Counted from the first letter of the stretch, positions 1 to 6,758 are shown. The stretch: 9,897 nucleotides of DNA from Sphingopyxis sp. (GCA_012035435.1 JAAUPH010000068.1:1-9897), one strand, 5' to 3'. Notes: generated by a model from the sequence alone, not told the origin. Made by a program: numbers and translations.

Positions 1-1
1 T

Positions 2-631
2 GGCGGCAGCTATTCGGGCTGGTTCACCTCGCGGCTCCAGCGGCTGGTCGGCCCCGTCCTCCCGCTCTTCCTGCTCTGGACGCTGTTCGCGCTGTTCGGC
101 ACCGCGGCGGGGGTCGAGCGCAGCATTGTCGCGATGGCAGCGCAGCTTGCGCTCATCCCCGTGTGGTTCCTCGCCGTCTATCTGCTCGTCGCCGCGCTCG
201 TGCCGATCACCTATGCCGCGTGGCAACGCATCGGCCTCGCCTCCTTCTGGTTGTTTGTCGGGGCGGCTGTTGTCGTGGACATACTCACGCTGCGCTTCGA
301 CGTTCTCCACATCAATTTCATCAACTTCGCCTTCATCTGGCTGGCGGTGCACCAGCTTGGCTATGCTTGGAACGCAGGCCATTTCGCCAGCCCGGCCAGG
401 GCGCTTCTCTGGGGCATCGGCGGCCTCATCGCGCTCGGCTTGCTCGTCGGCCTCGGCCCCTATCCCGTCGCAATGATCGGCGTTCCCGGCGAACCGCTCA
501 GCAATTCGATGCCGCCGACAATTGCCCTGCTCGCGCTTGGCATCGCACAAACCGGTCTCGCCCTTGCGCTGCAAGGCCCCGCGCGCCGGATGCTCGACAG
601 TCTTAAAATCGCCTTTTACCTATTTTTCTAA
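2..631 (+). CDS. Membrane acyltransferase (acyltransferase-3-like), 5' end outside window, C-terminus probably truncated
   Basis: The reading frame is open from the left edge (codons from base 2) to TAA at 629-631, giving 209 visible residues. The protein is strongly hydrophobic with about six membrane-spanning stretches. Its late segment, GPYPVAMIGVPGEPLSNSMPP followed by TIALLALGIAQTGLALAL, resembles the C-terminal half of integral-membrane acyltransferase 3 proteins, which transfer acyl groups to surface sugars or other envelope substrates. From memory, those proteins continue after the PARRML segment with another membrane helix ending in a xxxFLWHL-like motif. Here the frame runs only into LKIAFYLFF and stops. 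The DNA turns A+T-rich at about 600, so the last nine residues look like read-through into foreign DNA. The transferred group is unknown. The family call is fairly safe; the truncation is inferred from memory of relatives. Confidence 0.7.
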   Translation, partial: GGSYSGWFTSRLQRLVGPVLPLFLLWTLFALFGTAAGVERSIVAMAAQLALIPVWFLAVYLLVAALVPITYAAWQRIGLASFWLFVGAAVVVDILTLRFDVLHINFINFAFIWLAVHQLGYAWNAGHFASPARALLWGIGGLIALGLLVGLGPYPVAMIGVPGEPLSNSMPPTIALLALGIAQTGLALALQGPARRMLDSLKIAFYLFF

Positions 632-672
632 GCCAAAAACCCAGCAAAACCAGAAGTTTAAGCAAGGCCGAG

Positions 673-713
673 ACTCCAAAAAAGACTTACACATGTCTTA
701 CACATTTTGGAGT
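673..713 (+). promoter_or_regulatory. Inverted repeat sequestering the recombinase ribosome binding site, with two direct repeats in the loop
   Basis: ACTCCAAAA (673-681) is perfectly complementary to TTTTGGAGT (705-713). The second arm contains the GGAG (709-712) that serves as Shine-Dalgarno for the GTG at 721, so a hairpin in the leader mRNA would hide it. The interval holds a 9-bp direct repeat CTTACACAT at 686-694 and 697-705, with an 11-bp period (about one helical turn), and a small inverted repeat AAGAC/GTCTT (682-686/695-699). The repeats could bind an excisionase or regulator, or be recombinase arm sites. The pairing is seen directly; the roles are inferred. Confidence 0.5.
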
Positions 714-720
714 TTTCACA

Positions 721-2001
721 GTGCCAAGCGAGAGCCATGTTTTGATGGATGGCGCGCTTCACGTTTACAAACGTGAAAACAGCCGATTCTGGCAGTGCGC
801 AACCTACCTCGGCAGCCGCAATCACCGGCAGACCACGAAGGAAGAGAGTCTCGCCGCCGCCAAAGATTTCGCTCGCGACTGGTACATGGAACGGTGCGTC
901 GAGGATCGTCAGCGCCGTCGCGGTGGCGTGTCATTGCTCAACGACCCTGCTCAGCCTCTCATTGCCGAACCCGGCCCATCCTTCGACAATCGTCGGTCGC
1001 GCGCGGCTAGCAGTCCAAGTTTTGCTGACGCTGCCAAGGCGTTCACCGACGAGTTCGCGGTCATAACGCTCGGCGAGCGCAATGCAGACTACGTCGAGTC
1101 GAAATCCGAAATAATCCGCCTTCACCTTGCCCCGTTCTTCGGAGACACCCCAATTCAAGACATTACGGCCGGCAAGGTGCAGGACTATCGGGTTCACCGC
1201 CAAACGTCGCGGCTCGACCCCAAAACCGGCAAACCCAAGAAGCCCGCTCGCTCCACTTTGCACCACGAGATCGTCACGCTCCGGCAGGTCTTGAAAACTG
1301 CCAACCGCAAAGGCTGGATCGCGGCAATCCCGGATATGTCCGCGCCCTACAAGACGTCCGGAAAGCTGGAACATCGTGCCTGGTTTTCGCCAGAGGAATA
1401 CAAGCTGCTTTACGAGGCGACACGCGCGCGGACGAAGAACCCGCCCAAGCCGCGATGGCGCACAGTGTGTGAGAATTTTCATGACTATGTTCTGTTCATG
1501 GGCAACACCGGGCTTCGCCCTGACGAGTCCGCGCGCCTTGAGCTGCGCGACGTAAAGATCGTGAACGACGAGTCAACCGGCGAGCGCATCCTTGAGATCG
1601 AGGTGCGCGGCAAGCGCGGGGTCGGCTTTTGCAAGTCGATGCCCGGCGCGATCCTGCCTTTCGAGCGTATTTCCAAGCGCAAAGGCCTCAAGCCGACCGA
1701 CCGGATTTTCGGCAAGACGCCTCGCGACCTGATGAATACGCTGCTCGACGAACTGAACTTAAAGTTCGACCGCGATGGTCATGTCCGCACGTGCTACAGT
1801 CTGCGGCATACTTACATCTGCCTCCGTTTGCTTGAAGGAGCTGACATCTATCAGGTTGCGAAGAATTGCCGCACTAGCGTCGAGATGATCGAGAAACATT
1901 ACGCTCGCCATTTGACGAACACTATTGACGCTTCAGCCGTCAATGTTCGCAAGGCGCGGCCAAAGCTATTCAAAAAATCAACATCGCGCGACGATGGCTG
2001 A
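721..2001 (+). CDS. Tyrosine recombinase / phage-type integrase
   Basis: This 426-aa protein is a site-specific DNA recombinase that would insert or excise a mobile element by a covalent phosphotyrosine intermediate. An N-terminal arm-binding-like region (about 1-95) is followed by a SAM-like core-binding domain (about 100-200; ERNADYVESKSEIIRLHLAPFFGD region) and the catalytic domain (about 220-410). Catalytic residues visible are R266 in GNTGLRPDE, K298 in VRGKRG, the box-II motif YSLRHTY with R362 and H363 (Y359 replaces the usual first His), and the nucleophile Y394 in TSVEMIEKHYARH. All key residues are present, so it is probably active. The GTG start at 721 is chosen because GGAG at 709-712 lies 8 nt upstream; no ATG gives a better fit. 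It ends 54 bp before the tRNA-Leu gene and points toward it. tRNA genes are common targets of this family, but the actual site is not proven here. Confidence 0.93.
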   Translation: MPSESHVLMDGALHVYKRENSRFWQCATYLGSRNHRQTTKEESLAAAKDFARDWYMERCVEDRQRRRGGVSLLNDPAQPLIAEPGPSFDNRRSRAASSPSFADAAKAFTDEFAVITLGERNADYVESKSEIIRLHLAPFFGDTPIQDITAGKVQDYRVHRQTSRLDPKTGKPKKPARSTLHHEIVTLRQVLKTANRKGWIAAIPDMSAPYKTSGKLEHRAWFSPEEYKLLYEATRARTKNPPKPRWRTVCENFHDYVLFMGNTGLRPDESARLELRDVKIVNDESTGERILEIEVRGKRGVGFCKSMPGAILPFERISKRKGLKPTDRIFGKTPRDLMNTLLDELNLKFDRDGHVRTCYSLRHTYICLRLLEGADIYQVAKNCRTSVEMIEKHYARHLTNTIDASAVNVRKARPKLFKKSTSRDDG

Positions 2002-2013
2002 CCATTATCTCGC

Positions 2014-2042
2014 TTGGCTAAGATTCATCGCTCGTCTATAGG
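2014..2042 (+). promoter_or_regulatory. Likely promoter of the tRNA-Leu gene
   Basis: TTGGCT (2014-2019) and TATAGG (2037-2042) are spaced 17 bp and each match 4 of 6 consensus sigma-70 bases. Initiation would fall about 6 nt before the tRNA 5' end at 2056. The site lies wholly in the short gap after the recombinase stop codon, so the tRNA need not depend on read-through. Confidence 0.4.
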
Positions 2043-2055
2043 AGGCCTTGGATAA

Positions 2056-2382
2056 GCGGACGTGGCGAAATCGGTAGACGCAACGGACTTAGACCAATCT
2101 TGAGTGCTTGCGGGGAAACCCGCGATGCAGAACTGCTCAAATTCGGGGAAACCTCTCAACTGGCAATCCCGAGCCAAGCCGCAGCGCGAAAGCACTACGG
2201 AAGGTGTAGAGACTAGACGGGCAGCACCTAACCCACGGCTTGCCGTGGCACGGTGAAGGGATAGTCCAGACTCCAAACGCACGCTCCCAATTCGAGGGTG
2301 GCGGGCGGCGGCGAAAGCCGTAGTGGGTATGAAAATCCGTCGGGCATTGCCCTTGGGGGTTCAAGTCCCCCCGTCCGCACCA
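2056..2382 (+). tRNA. tRNA-Leu (anticodon UAA) split by a group I intron
   Basis: Exon 1 is 2056-2090 and exon 2 is 2332-2382. The acceptor stem GCGGACG (2056-2062) pairs with CGTCCGC (2372-2378), the discriminator is A2379 and CCA is encoded (2380-2382). The anticodon stem ACGGA (2083-2087) pairs with TCCGT (2336-2340). Joining the exons gives the seven-base loop CUUAAAA, with U34 from exon 1 and A35-A36 from exon 2, so the anticodon is UAA, reading UUA and UUG leucine codons. A long variable arm (GGGCATTGCCC, 2342-2352) and the T arm GGGGG/TTCAAGT/CCCCC confirm a class II tRNA-Leu. All stems are intact, so the gene should work provided the intron splices. It sits directly after the recombinase and is a plausible integration landmark. 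Confidence 0.96.
2091..2331 (+). ncRNA. Group I self-splicing intron in tRNA-Leu(UAA), IC3-like
   Basis: The intron is 241 nt and lies between U34 and A35 of the anticodon. The last exon base U2090 can form the conserved U-G wobble with G2102: exon ACUU (2087-2090) pairs with the internal guide GAGU (2102-2105) as P1. P2 is GCGGG-GAAA-CCCGC (2110-2123). The core segments are recognisable: P (ATTCGGGGAAACCT, 2141-2154), Q (AATCCCGAGCCAAGCC, 2165-2180), R (2201-2220) and S (AAGGGATAGTCC, 2256-2267). P7 is GACTA (2211-2215) with TAGTC (2262-2266), P8 is CCACGGC-TT-GCCGTGG (2233-2248), and a P9-region hairpin CGGC-GAAA-GCCG (2309-2320) has a GNRA loop. The final base is the conserved G2331. Position and core resemble the cyanobacterial/plastid trnL intron. 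There is no room for a homing endonuclease gene. Confidence 0.95.
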
Positions 2383-2391
2383 GCCCCTTCG

Positions 2392-2535
2392 GCATGATCC
2401 ATTTACGCCCCCCCGAACGGTGGCGGGATCATGCGCCAGCGGGGTGTAGCGGCCCGGTCGGGCCGCATCCCGCTTCCGCGAAATGACAATCGAACGGCAT
2501 TGTCATGGTGGCCGCAGGAATCCCGGACGGGATTC
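2392..2535. repeat. Cluster of four perfect inverted repeats downstream of the tRNA
   Basis: The roughly 200-bp stretch 2383-2589 contains no convincing gene. It holds four consecutive perfect inverted repeats: GCATGATCC/GGATCATGC (2392-2400/2426-2434), GCGGCCCG/CGGGCCGC (2449-2456/2459-2466), ATGACAAT/ATTGTCAT (2483-2490/2499-2506) and GAATCCCG/CGGGATTC (2518-2525/2528-2535), the last flanked by a further TGGCC/GGCCA pair. None is followed by a T run, so a simple tRNA terminator is not obvious. They could be REP-like repeats, recombination sites or remnants of an element end. Confidence 0.6.
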
Positions 2536-2565
2536 GGCCATCGCCGCAAAGTGCGACGCGCAGCG

Positions 2566-2622
2566 TCTATCGATCAGAAAAAGCTAAAATCATGATCGAT
2601 AGAACGCCGTTCTATCGATCAT
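2566..2622 (-). terminator. Hairpin terminator for the minus-strand gene, with a three-copy TCTATCGATCA repeat
   Basis: ATGATCGATAGAAC (2592-2605) and GTTCTATCGATCAT (2609-2622) form a perfect 14-bp stem with a 3-nt loop. Read on the minus strand, the stem is followed by GATTTTAGCTTTTT, so it fits a rho-independent terminator for the large minus-strand gene, although the T tract is interrupted. An extra direct copy of TCTATCGATCA lies at 2566-2576, besides 2611-2621 and the inverted copy at 2593-2603, so an alternative 11-bp hairpin is possible. The TGA of the last coding frame (2590-2592) touches the stem. Confidence 0.6.
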
Positions 2623-3014
2623 TCCCGGAATGGGCAAAGCGCAGCAGGCCCAGGGGCGGCCAAGGCGCTTTCTGACAGCTTCGTCGGTATCGTGCCATTG
2701 ACCTTGATGCTCATAGTCAGCGGCCAGTTCGAACAGACACCGCGCTGTGAAAGGGTGATCAATGCGTATCGCCTCACCGTCGCCACGAAACTTCGTGGCA
2801 AGATCGCGTTCTTGACCCTCTCCCTGAGCCCGGTACACGACACCACGGCTATTAAATTTTCCTATGTGGAAACCGGATTTCACGGCCTCGGTGCCGATCG
2901 CGTCGAGAGCATCTCGAACTGCCGGGTGCGGCCAGTAGCCATCTTTTCCGGCGGGCGATTTGGCGAGCAGGTTTCCGATACGGCGATCACACGAGTCCTG
3001 CCGGCCAGCCGCCG
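2590..3014 (-). CDS. C-terminal fragment of the frameshifted large protein
   Basis: The third frame picks up with AAGRQDSCDRRIGNLLAKSP and continues for about 140 residues through HPAVRDALDAIGTEAVKSGF, IRIDHPFTARCLFELAADYE and DEAVRKRLGRPW to TGA at 2590-2592. The composition and the smooth junction with the previous fragment (REVLR-AAGRQDSC) argue that it is the original C-terminus. The open frame upstream of 3014 in this register is noncoding shadow. The last ten residues are encoded by the terminator hairpin, so the ancestral stop may have been slightly earlier. Function of this tail is unknown. Confidence 0.55.
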
Positions 3015-4222
3015 CGCAAAACTTCGCGCGCTGCAACGATCCACGCCAGTAGGGCCGTCGCATCGATGCTGCCATCATCCCGGGTGCCGGGAATACGAGC
3101 CAATTCGTCCAACAAATTCCACACTTTTGTGAGGAATGCTTGCCGCTGTTCGGGCGATGCGTCGTCGTCAGCGGGGTCGGATGAACCATCGTCCCGCTTG
3201 AAAAGCAACTTTACGAGATTGACGAACTCGCCCGGATCGTTGGCAATTAGCATTTCCAACGCTGGGATGCCGTGTTGGTCGTGCCTTAGTCCGTCTAGGA
3301 ACAGGAATTCAAGTTGCGCGCGCTCGGCAACGGGCATCACATCGTCGATGGCTACCGCCGCAAGCGCTTCGCCAATATGCCAGGCATCGATCCTGACCTT
3401 TTCAGCCTCCTCAGCTTGCGCGGAGAGAATTGCGCGAAGCACGCGCGTCATATCCGTTGGGTCCGCCTTTTTGGCAATCCCGCCGACCGCTTGAAACGTC
3501 GCCAAAGGCCGGTCAGCACCCAAGGCCCGGTCGATCATATAACTGAGATCGGACGCTTCCAGATGCCAAGGCTGGAGTGCGACCTTCTTCCAGTAGTTGC
3601 GGGAGATCGAGGGGCGTTCGCGTTCGATTGTTTCCCAAGTCGATCGCTCGAAGGGCGCGGCCAGAAACAGCCGCAAGGCGTAGTCATCGCTGCGCGACGC
3701 ATCGCACAAAAGGCTTTCACGAACCTCGGCGTCAGCGCGGTGGATCAACGAAAGCAGGCAGGAGTCGATAGTTGGGGCCATCTCGCTTTCCGGCCAAGCC
3801 AGCAGGCCGCTTACTATTTCTGCTTCCTTGCCTAGCTCGATCACCTGACCGAGCGCTTGCCCGACAGCGCCATGCGCTTTGCCGATCTTGAGTAGCGCCA
3901 CCACGCCGTCCAGTCCGCGTTCGCCGAATAATTCGCTGACCGCGAGCTCACGGGCTTTGGTTATGCGTTTGTCCCGTGCCTCGAAATCGAATTTCTCGTC
4001 TTCGATCTCGCCACGCGTTTCGGGAATATAGTAATCAGCGAACAACCATCGGTGCCGCATCAAAAGGTCTTCCGGCACCAGCTTTGCGGCGAATGCCGCA
4101 ACGCGATCGGTTTCCGCACCATCTGCGCGGCGACGCTTATGCCGCAAAGTATATCGCCGAAGCCTCTCAGCAAGTTCGGACCGATCAAGATCTGAAGCGC
4201 CGGCTGTAAGCCAAGCCTCCCC
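2987..4222 (-). CDS. Middle fragment of the frameshifted large protein: helical-repeat region
   Basis: After the G7 tract the coding sense continues in the next frame with EAWLTAGASDLDRSELAERL and runs for about 410 residues to TGA at 2987-2989. It is rich in charged amphipathic helices (for example the segments around WKKVALQPWHLEASDLSYMI and AHGAVGQALGQVIELGKEAE), suggesting a HEAT-like or other alpha-solenoid. There is no enzymatic motif. An ATG further upstream in this frame (4429) exists only because the frame happens to be open opposite the first fragment, so that N-terminal extension is not real. The final five residues after about 3010 are out of frame. There is no start codon with a ribosome site near the junction, so it is unlikely to be made alone. 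Confidence 0.6.
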   Translation of the reverse strand, partial: GEAWLTAGASDLDRSELAERLRRYTLRHKRRRADGAETDRVAAFAAKLVPEDLLMRHRWLFADYYIPETRGEIEDEKFDFEARDKRITKARELAVSELFGERGLDGVVALLKIGKAHGAVGQALGQVIELGKEAEIVSGLLAWPESEMAPTIDSCLLSLIHRADAEVRESLLCDASRSDDYALRLFLAAPFERSTWETIERERPSISRNYWKKVALQPWHLEASDLSYMIDRALGADRPLATFQAVGGIAKKADPTDMTRVLRAILSAQAEEAEKVRIDAWHIGEALAAVAIDDVMPVAERAQLEFLFLDGLRHDQHGIPALEMLIANDPGEFVNLVKLLFKRDDGSSDPADDDASPEQRQAFLTKVWNLLDELARIPGTRDDGSIDATALLAWIVAAREVLRGGWPAGLV

Positions 4223-6704
4223 CCCGGCCGATGAGCGCGCTGCGATCCTCGTCGGGAAGTTCGGTGAATTGCTCGAACATTTGCCCCAGTTGATCCATAC
4301 TATGCTCGGGCCAAGCGAGAAGCAGGTCGAGCGCCTTGCGTCGCGTCGCAAACTGATCCGCATGGAGCGGGCGGGCATCGCTGCCGACGGCATCGTTGCG
4401 CCAGCGCGGATGCGCGTTCGCGCTTGCAAAGCCGTGGTTGCTCAATTGCGCCATGAGCAGCCTCCAAGCGACATTTGAGCCGGTTCGAGCAAATACCTCC
4501 ATTTTACGGAGCCGGTCATCCAATGGTGCGGCCGTTTGGGGCCACCAGAAACGCACTAGAGAGTATAGGGAGTTCTCGGGCTTGTTCATCCAATTGTCGT
4601 CAATTGCGACTTCGCTCAGCCGCCCCAATATGTCGAACACCCTCCCGAAATGGTCGCGATGCCACGCGACAAGCTCCAAGGCCCAAAGCAGGCCGGTGCG
4701 ATCCGGCCCATCGAAAAGTGCAGCGCCGACCGGTCTTAGCATGGCGAGGATTTGCGGATTTGCCGATTTCAGATCGGCTTCGACCGCGCTGAGGAAAGCG
4801 TCGGGTGCCGCCTCGGCAAGAAGCTGGAGATCGCCTTGTCGGCTCAACCAGGCCCGCGCATCGACGCCTTTCAGAACCTTGCCGACGAGCCCATCGATAC
4901 GCGGGGCAATGCTTCCCAACCGCGTTCCAACCAGGCGCTCGCCATAGAGCGCGAACAAGACAAGCAACTCACCTACCGATTGGCGCAGCGCGCCCGACAC
5001 TTCGGGGCGCTTTTCGAGAATGTTGGCACGCCACCGATCCTCGACGGGCAAGTCGAATTGCGGATCGTCGAGCGAGAACACCAGTTCGGCGAGTTTCAGG
5101 AAAGAGTCGAAGTCTTCGGGCGTGATCGCGTCGGCAATCGCAAAGAGCGCATCCTTTCGGGACACCAACCCGCGATAATTTCCAATCGCCCAAACCGGCG
5201 CATCGGCGAGCGACGCCAATTCGGCGACGTCGCGTTCGATTTCCAGATATTTCTTTTCTGCGAGCAATTCGACGCAATTCACGTCGCCAGCAATGTCGCG
5301 CTTCCAGGCACCAGCCAGAAAGATCGGCACGAGCTTTCTCAGCAGGTCCGCTCGATGCGCCCATGCCGGACGGCGCAGCTCTGGCGACAGCGCGAGCCGA
5401 CGGCGTAGAATCGTCGGAGAATTGCCCGCCTCGGCGCGCCAGCGCGGCCAGTCGTCGCGGATAATCCCCATGTCGTCCAGCGCGGCGTCCAGCGCCTCAT
5501 CGCTGAGCGGCTCAAGCGCGATGTCGGGATCTTGCTCGATTGTGGTGCGCGCGCGGGCGGTAATGATGCGATGGGAGCGATAGAGACCCGACGCGGCGAG
5601 TTCGGTCGCGGCATTTTCCGTGATCAATATCGCATTGGGAGCCGCCGCCGCCAAGCGGCGCAGCGCATCGGGCGACGAAACCGCACATGCCGCGCTTACC
5701 GCGACGCCGATGCTGCCGTCCGGCTCTTTGAGCGCTTCCGACAGGAAGGCAGTCGCCTCATCGACCGAGTCCGCGACGACGACGAACGGCCGCTCGCCGT
5801 GCGATGCCAGCCAATCGTGCAGTCGTGTGCGATTTGCCTCGACGGCGGGTTCGAACAGCTTAGCCGAAAGCACAGGCTGCGCTGCTTCCGACCAAGATCG
5901 CGCGACTTGATCCATCGAGCGAACGCCATCGACCGATCGGTTGAGTTCATGGGCGAACCACGCCTGCGTCGGCGCCGATTGCTCCAGCCATTGCGCGAGA
6001 TCGGCAGCGTCATACACACGAACGTCCAGCCAGTCGCCCATCGCCCGCTGTTTTTCGGCCCACACCGTCTTGCCCGGCCAATTTCGCGCGGTTACGAAAA
6101 TGAATGTGGTTGAACGCCGCTCTGCGGCCGACAGTTTGCGTCGCTCGGCAATATCGGCAGTGGGCTTTCCTTGAAGGTCGCTGGAAACGCTCAGTTCCCA
6201 TCCCGAAACGCCTTCGGGAACCCAAGGACTGCTCCGGGTCGCTTCTACACGTCCATCCCAGCCCGGCCGCTGTCCGGCGTCATGCCCCGGGAATTCCACC
6301 AGCTTGGCATCGGGTACAACCGAATAGACCAGCCGGCGCACTAGGACCGGCAACACTGCGCGCGCGCGATTGGTTTCCGCCCATCGCGCGATATCCGTAG
6401 ATGTAATGTCGTGATAGTCCGCCGCATTGCGCTGCCATACAGCTTCGGCATCGGCGGAAGCCGCAGCTTCCTTGGATTGCTGGACCATCTTGCCATCAAC
6501 CCGGCCTTGATCGTGCATCAGGGCTTCCCCATCCAGACGAAATTCCTGTGATAGCTTCTCAGCCATTGCTTTGGTCAGACGCGCCTTTCCGGCGATCAGG
6601 TTCGACAGCCCCGGTCGCGCGACTTTTAGGCGGCGCGCTGCTTCGCTGATCGAAACATTCCCGATCCCGGCTTTGATCGCCCCACCAATTTCTGCTTGTG
6701 TCAT
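4185..6704 (-). CDS. N-terminal fragment: XRE-family HTH fused to a nuclease-like and NTPase-like region
   Basis: This frame starts with ATG at 6704 and reads 839 residues, of which about the first 831 belong to the original protein. Residues 1-60 form a HigA/VapI-like helix-turn-helix (SISEAARRLKVARPGLSNLIAGKARL region), probably binding the palindrome over its own promoter. Residues about 98-250 (ITSTDIARWAE through APTQAWFA) resemble a PD-(D/E)xK nuclease fold, with candidate D150 in GWDG and E170 in GWELS, though the usual Lys after E is not in place. Residues about 295-440 contain VVVADSVDEATAF, NAILITEN and AGNSPTILRRRL, which resemble a STAND-like NTPase whose Walker A motif is missing. 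From about 450 on it is predominantly helical. The last eight residues after the G7 tract are out of frame. The start is supported by a promoter 26-54 bp upstream; AGGA 11 nt before ATG is a weak ribosome site. Confidence 0.75.
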   Translation of the reverse strand: MTQAEIGGAIKAGIGNVSISEAARRLKVARPGLSNLIAGKARLTKAMAEKLSQEFRLDGEALMHDQGRVDGKMVQQSKEAAASADAEAVWQRNAADYHDITSTDIARWAETNRARAVLPVLVRRLVYSVVPDAKLVEFPGHDAGQRPGWDGRVEATRSSPWVPEGVSGWELSVSSDLQGKPTADIAERRKLSAAERRSTTFIFVTARNWPGKTVWAEKQRAMGDWLDVRVYDAADLAQWLEQSAPTQAWFAHELNRSVDGVRSMDQVARSWSEAAQPVLSAKLFEPAVEANRTRLHDWLASHGERPFVVVADSVDEATAFLSEALKEPDGSIGVAVSAACAVSSPDALRRLAAAAPNAILITENAATELAASGLYRSHRIITARARTTIEQDPDIALEPLSDEALDAALDDMGIIRDDWPRWRAEAGNSPTILRRRLALSPELRRPAWAHRADLLRKLVPIFLAGAWKRDIAGDVNCVELLAEKKYLEIERDVAELASLADAPVWAIGNYRGLVSRKDALFAIADAITPEDFDSFLKLAELVFSLDDPQFDLPVEDRWRANILEKRPEVSGALRQSVGELLVLFALYGERLVGTRLGSIAPRIDGLVGKVLKGVDARAWLSRQGDLQLLAEAAPDAFLSAVEADLKSANPQILAMLRPVGAALFDGPDRTGLLWALELVAWHRDHFGRVFDILGRLSEVAIDDNWMNKPENSLYSLVRFWWPQTAAPLDDRLRKMEVFARTGSNVAWRLLMAQLSNHGFASANAHPRWRNDAVGSDARPLHADQFATRRKALDLLLAWPEHSMDQLGQMFEQFTELPDEDRSALIGRGGGLAYSRRFRS

Positions 6705-6717
6705 AGTTCATTGTATC

Positions 6718-6738
6718 CTGTATTAAACTATAATACAG
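6718..6738 (-). promoter_or_regulatory. Palindromic operator over the XRE gene promoter
   Basis: CTGTATTA (6718-6725) and TAATACAG (6731-6738) form a perfect 8-bp inverted repeat with a 5-bp spacer. It covers the -10 hexamer and the likely transcription start of the minus-strand gene, 14 bp before its ATG. This is the size and position expected for an operator bound by an XRE/HigA-type dimer, here probably the N-terminal domain of the protein encoded downstream. Confidence 0.7.
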
Positions 6739-6758
6739 ACAACGACGGCGAAACGCAA
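6730..6758 (-). promoter_or_regulatory. Sigma-70 type promoter of the XRE-nuclease gene
   Basis: On the minus strand TTGCGT (6758-6753) is followed after exactly 17 bp by TATTAT (6735-6730). These match the -35 and -10 consensus at 4 of 6 and 5 of 6 positions. The leader to the ATG at 6704 would be about 20 nt. Confidence 0.65.

Larger units (their letters stand above)
2590..6704 (-). pseudogene. Large XRE-nuclease-like-helical-repeat protein gene, broken by two frameshifts
   Basis: Three successive minus-strand frames read as one long protein: 6704 to about 4220, about 4220 to 3010, and about 3010 to 2590. The first break is at a run of seven G on the coding strand (C7 at 4219-4225), where dropping one G joins the frames. 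The second is in a GC-repetitive stretch around 3009-3016, again with one base too many. The span of 4,115 nt minus two bases is exactly divisible by three, restoring about 1,370 residues. Domain order is an XRE/HigA-like HTH, a restriction-endonuclease-like region, a degenerate STAND-like NTPase region and a long helical-repeat tail. I do not recognise a named family. The architecture suggests a defence or toxin-type effector with built-in transcriptional control. Frameshifts could be real decay, phase variation at the G tract, or sequencing error. Confidence 0.75.

Noticed and set aside
126..606. Alternative plus-strand frames over the acyltransferase
   Set aside because: Serine- or arginine-rich out-of-frame translations of the hydrophobic membrane protein.
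931..1482. A 183-aa antisense frame inside the recombinase gene
   Set aside because: Shadow of the recombinase coding strand, whose catalytic motifs are unambiguous.
2091..2331. Possible homing endonuclease or protein gene inside the intron
   Set aside because: The intron is only 241 nt and all of it is needed for the group I core and peripheral stems; the open frames over it are accidental.
2340..2382. Second copy of the tRNA 3' end as an attachment-site repeat
   Set aside because: No repeat of the T-arm or acceptor-end sequence is seen elsewhere in the window, so integration at the tRNA 3' end cannot be shown here.
2692..5408. Several plus-strand frames of 140-218 aa opposite the large minus-strand gene
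   Set aside because: They are reverse-complement shadows; the minus strand reads as continuous, domain-like protein with promoter and terminator in the right places.
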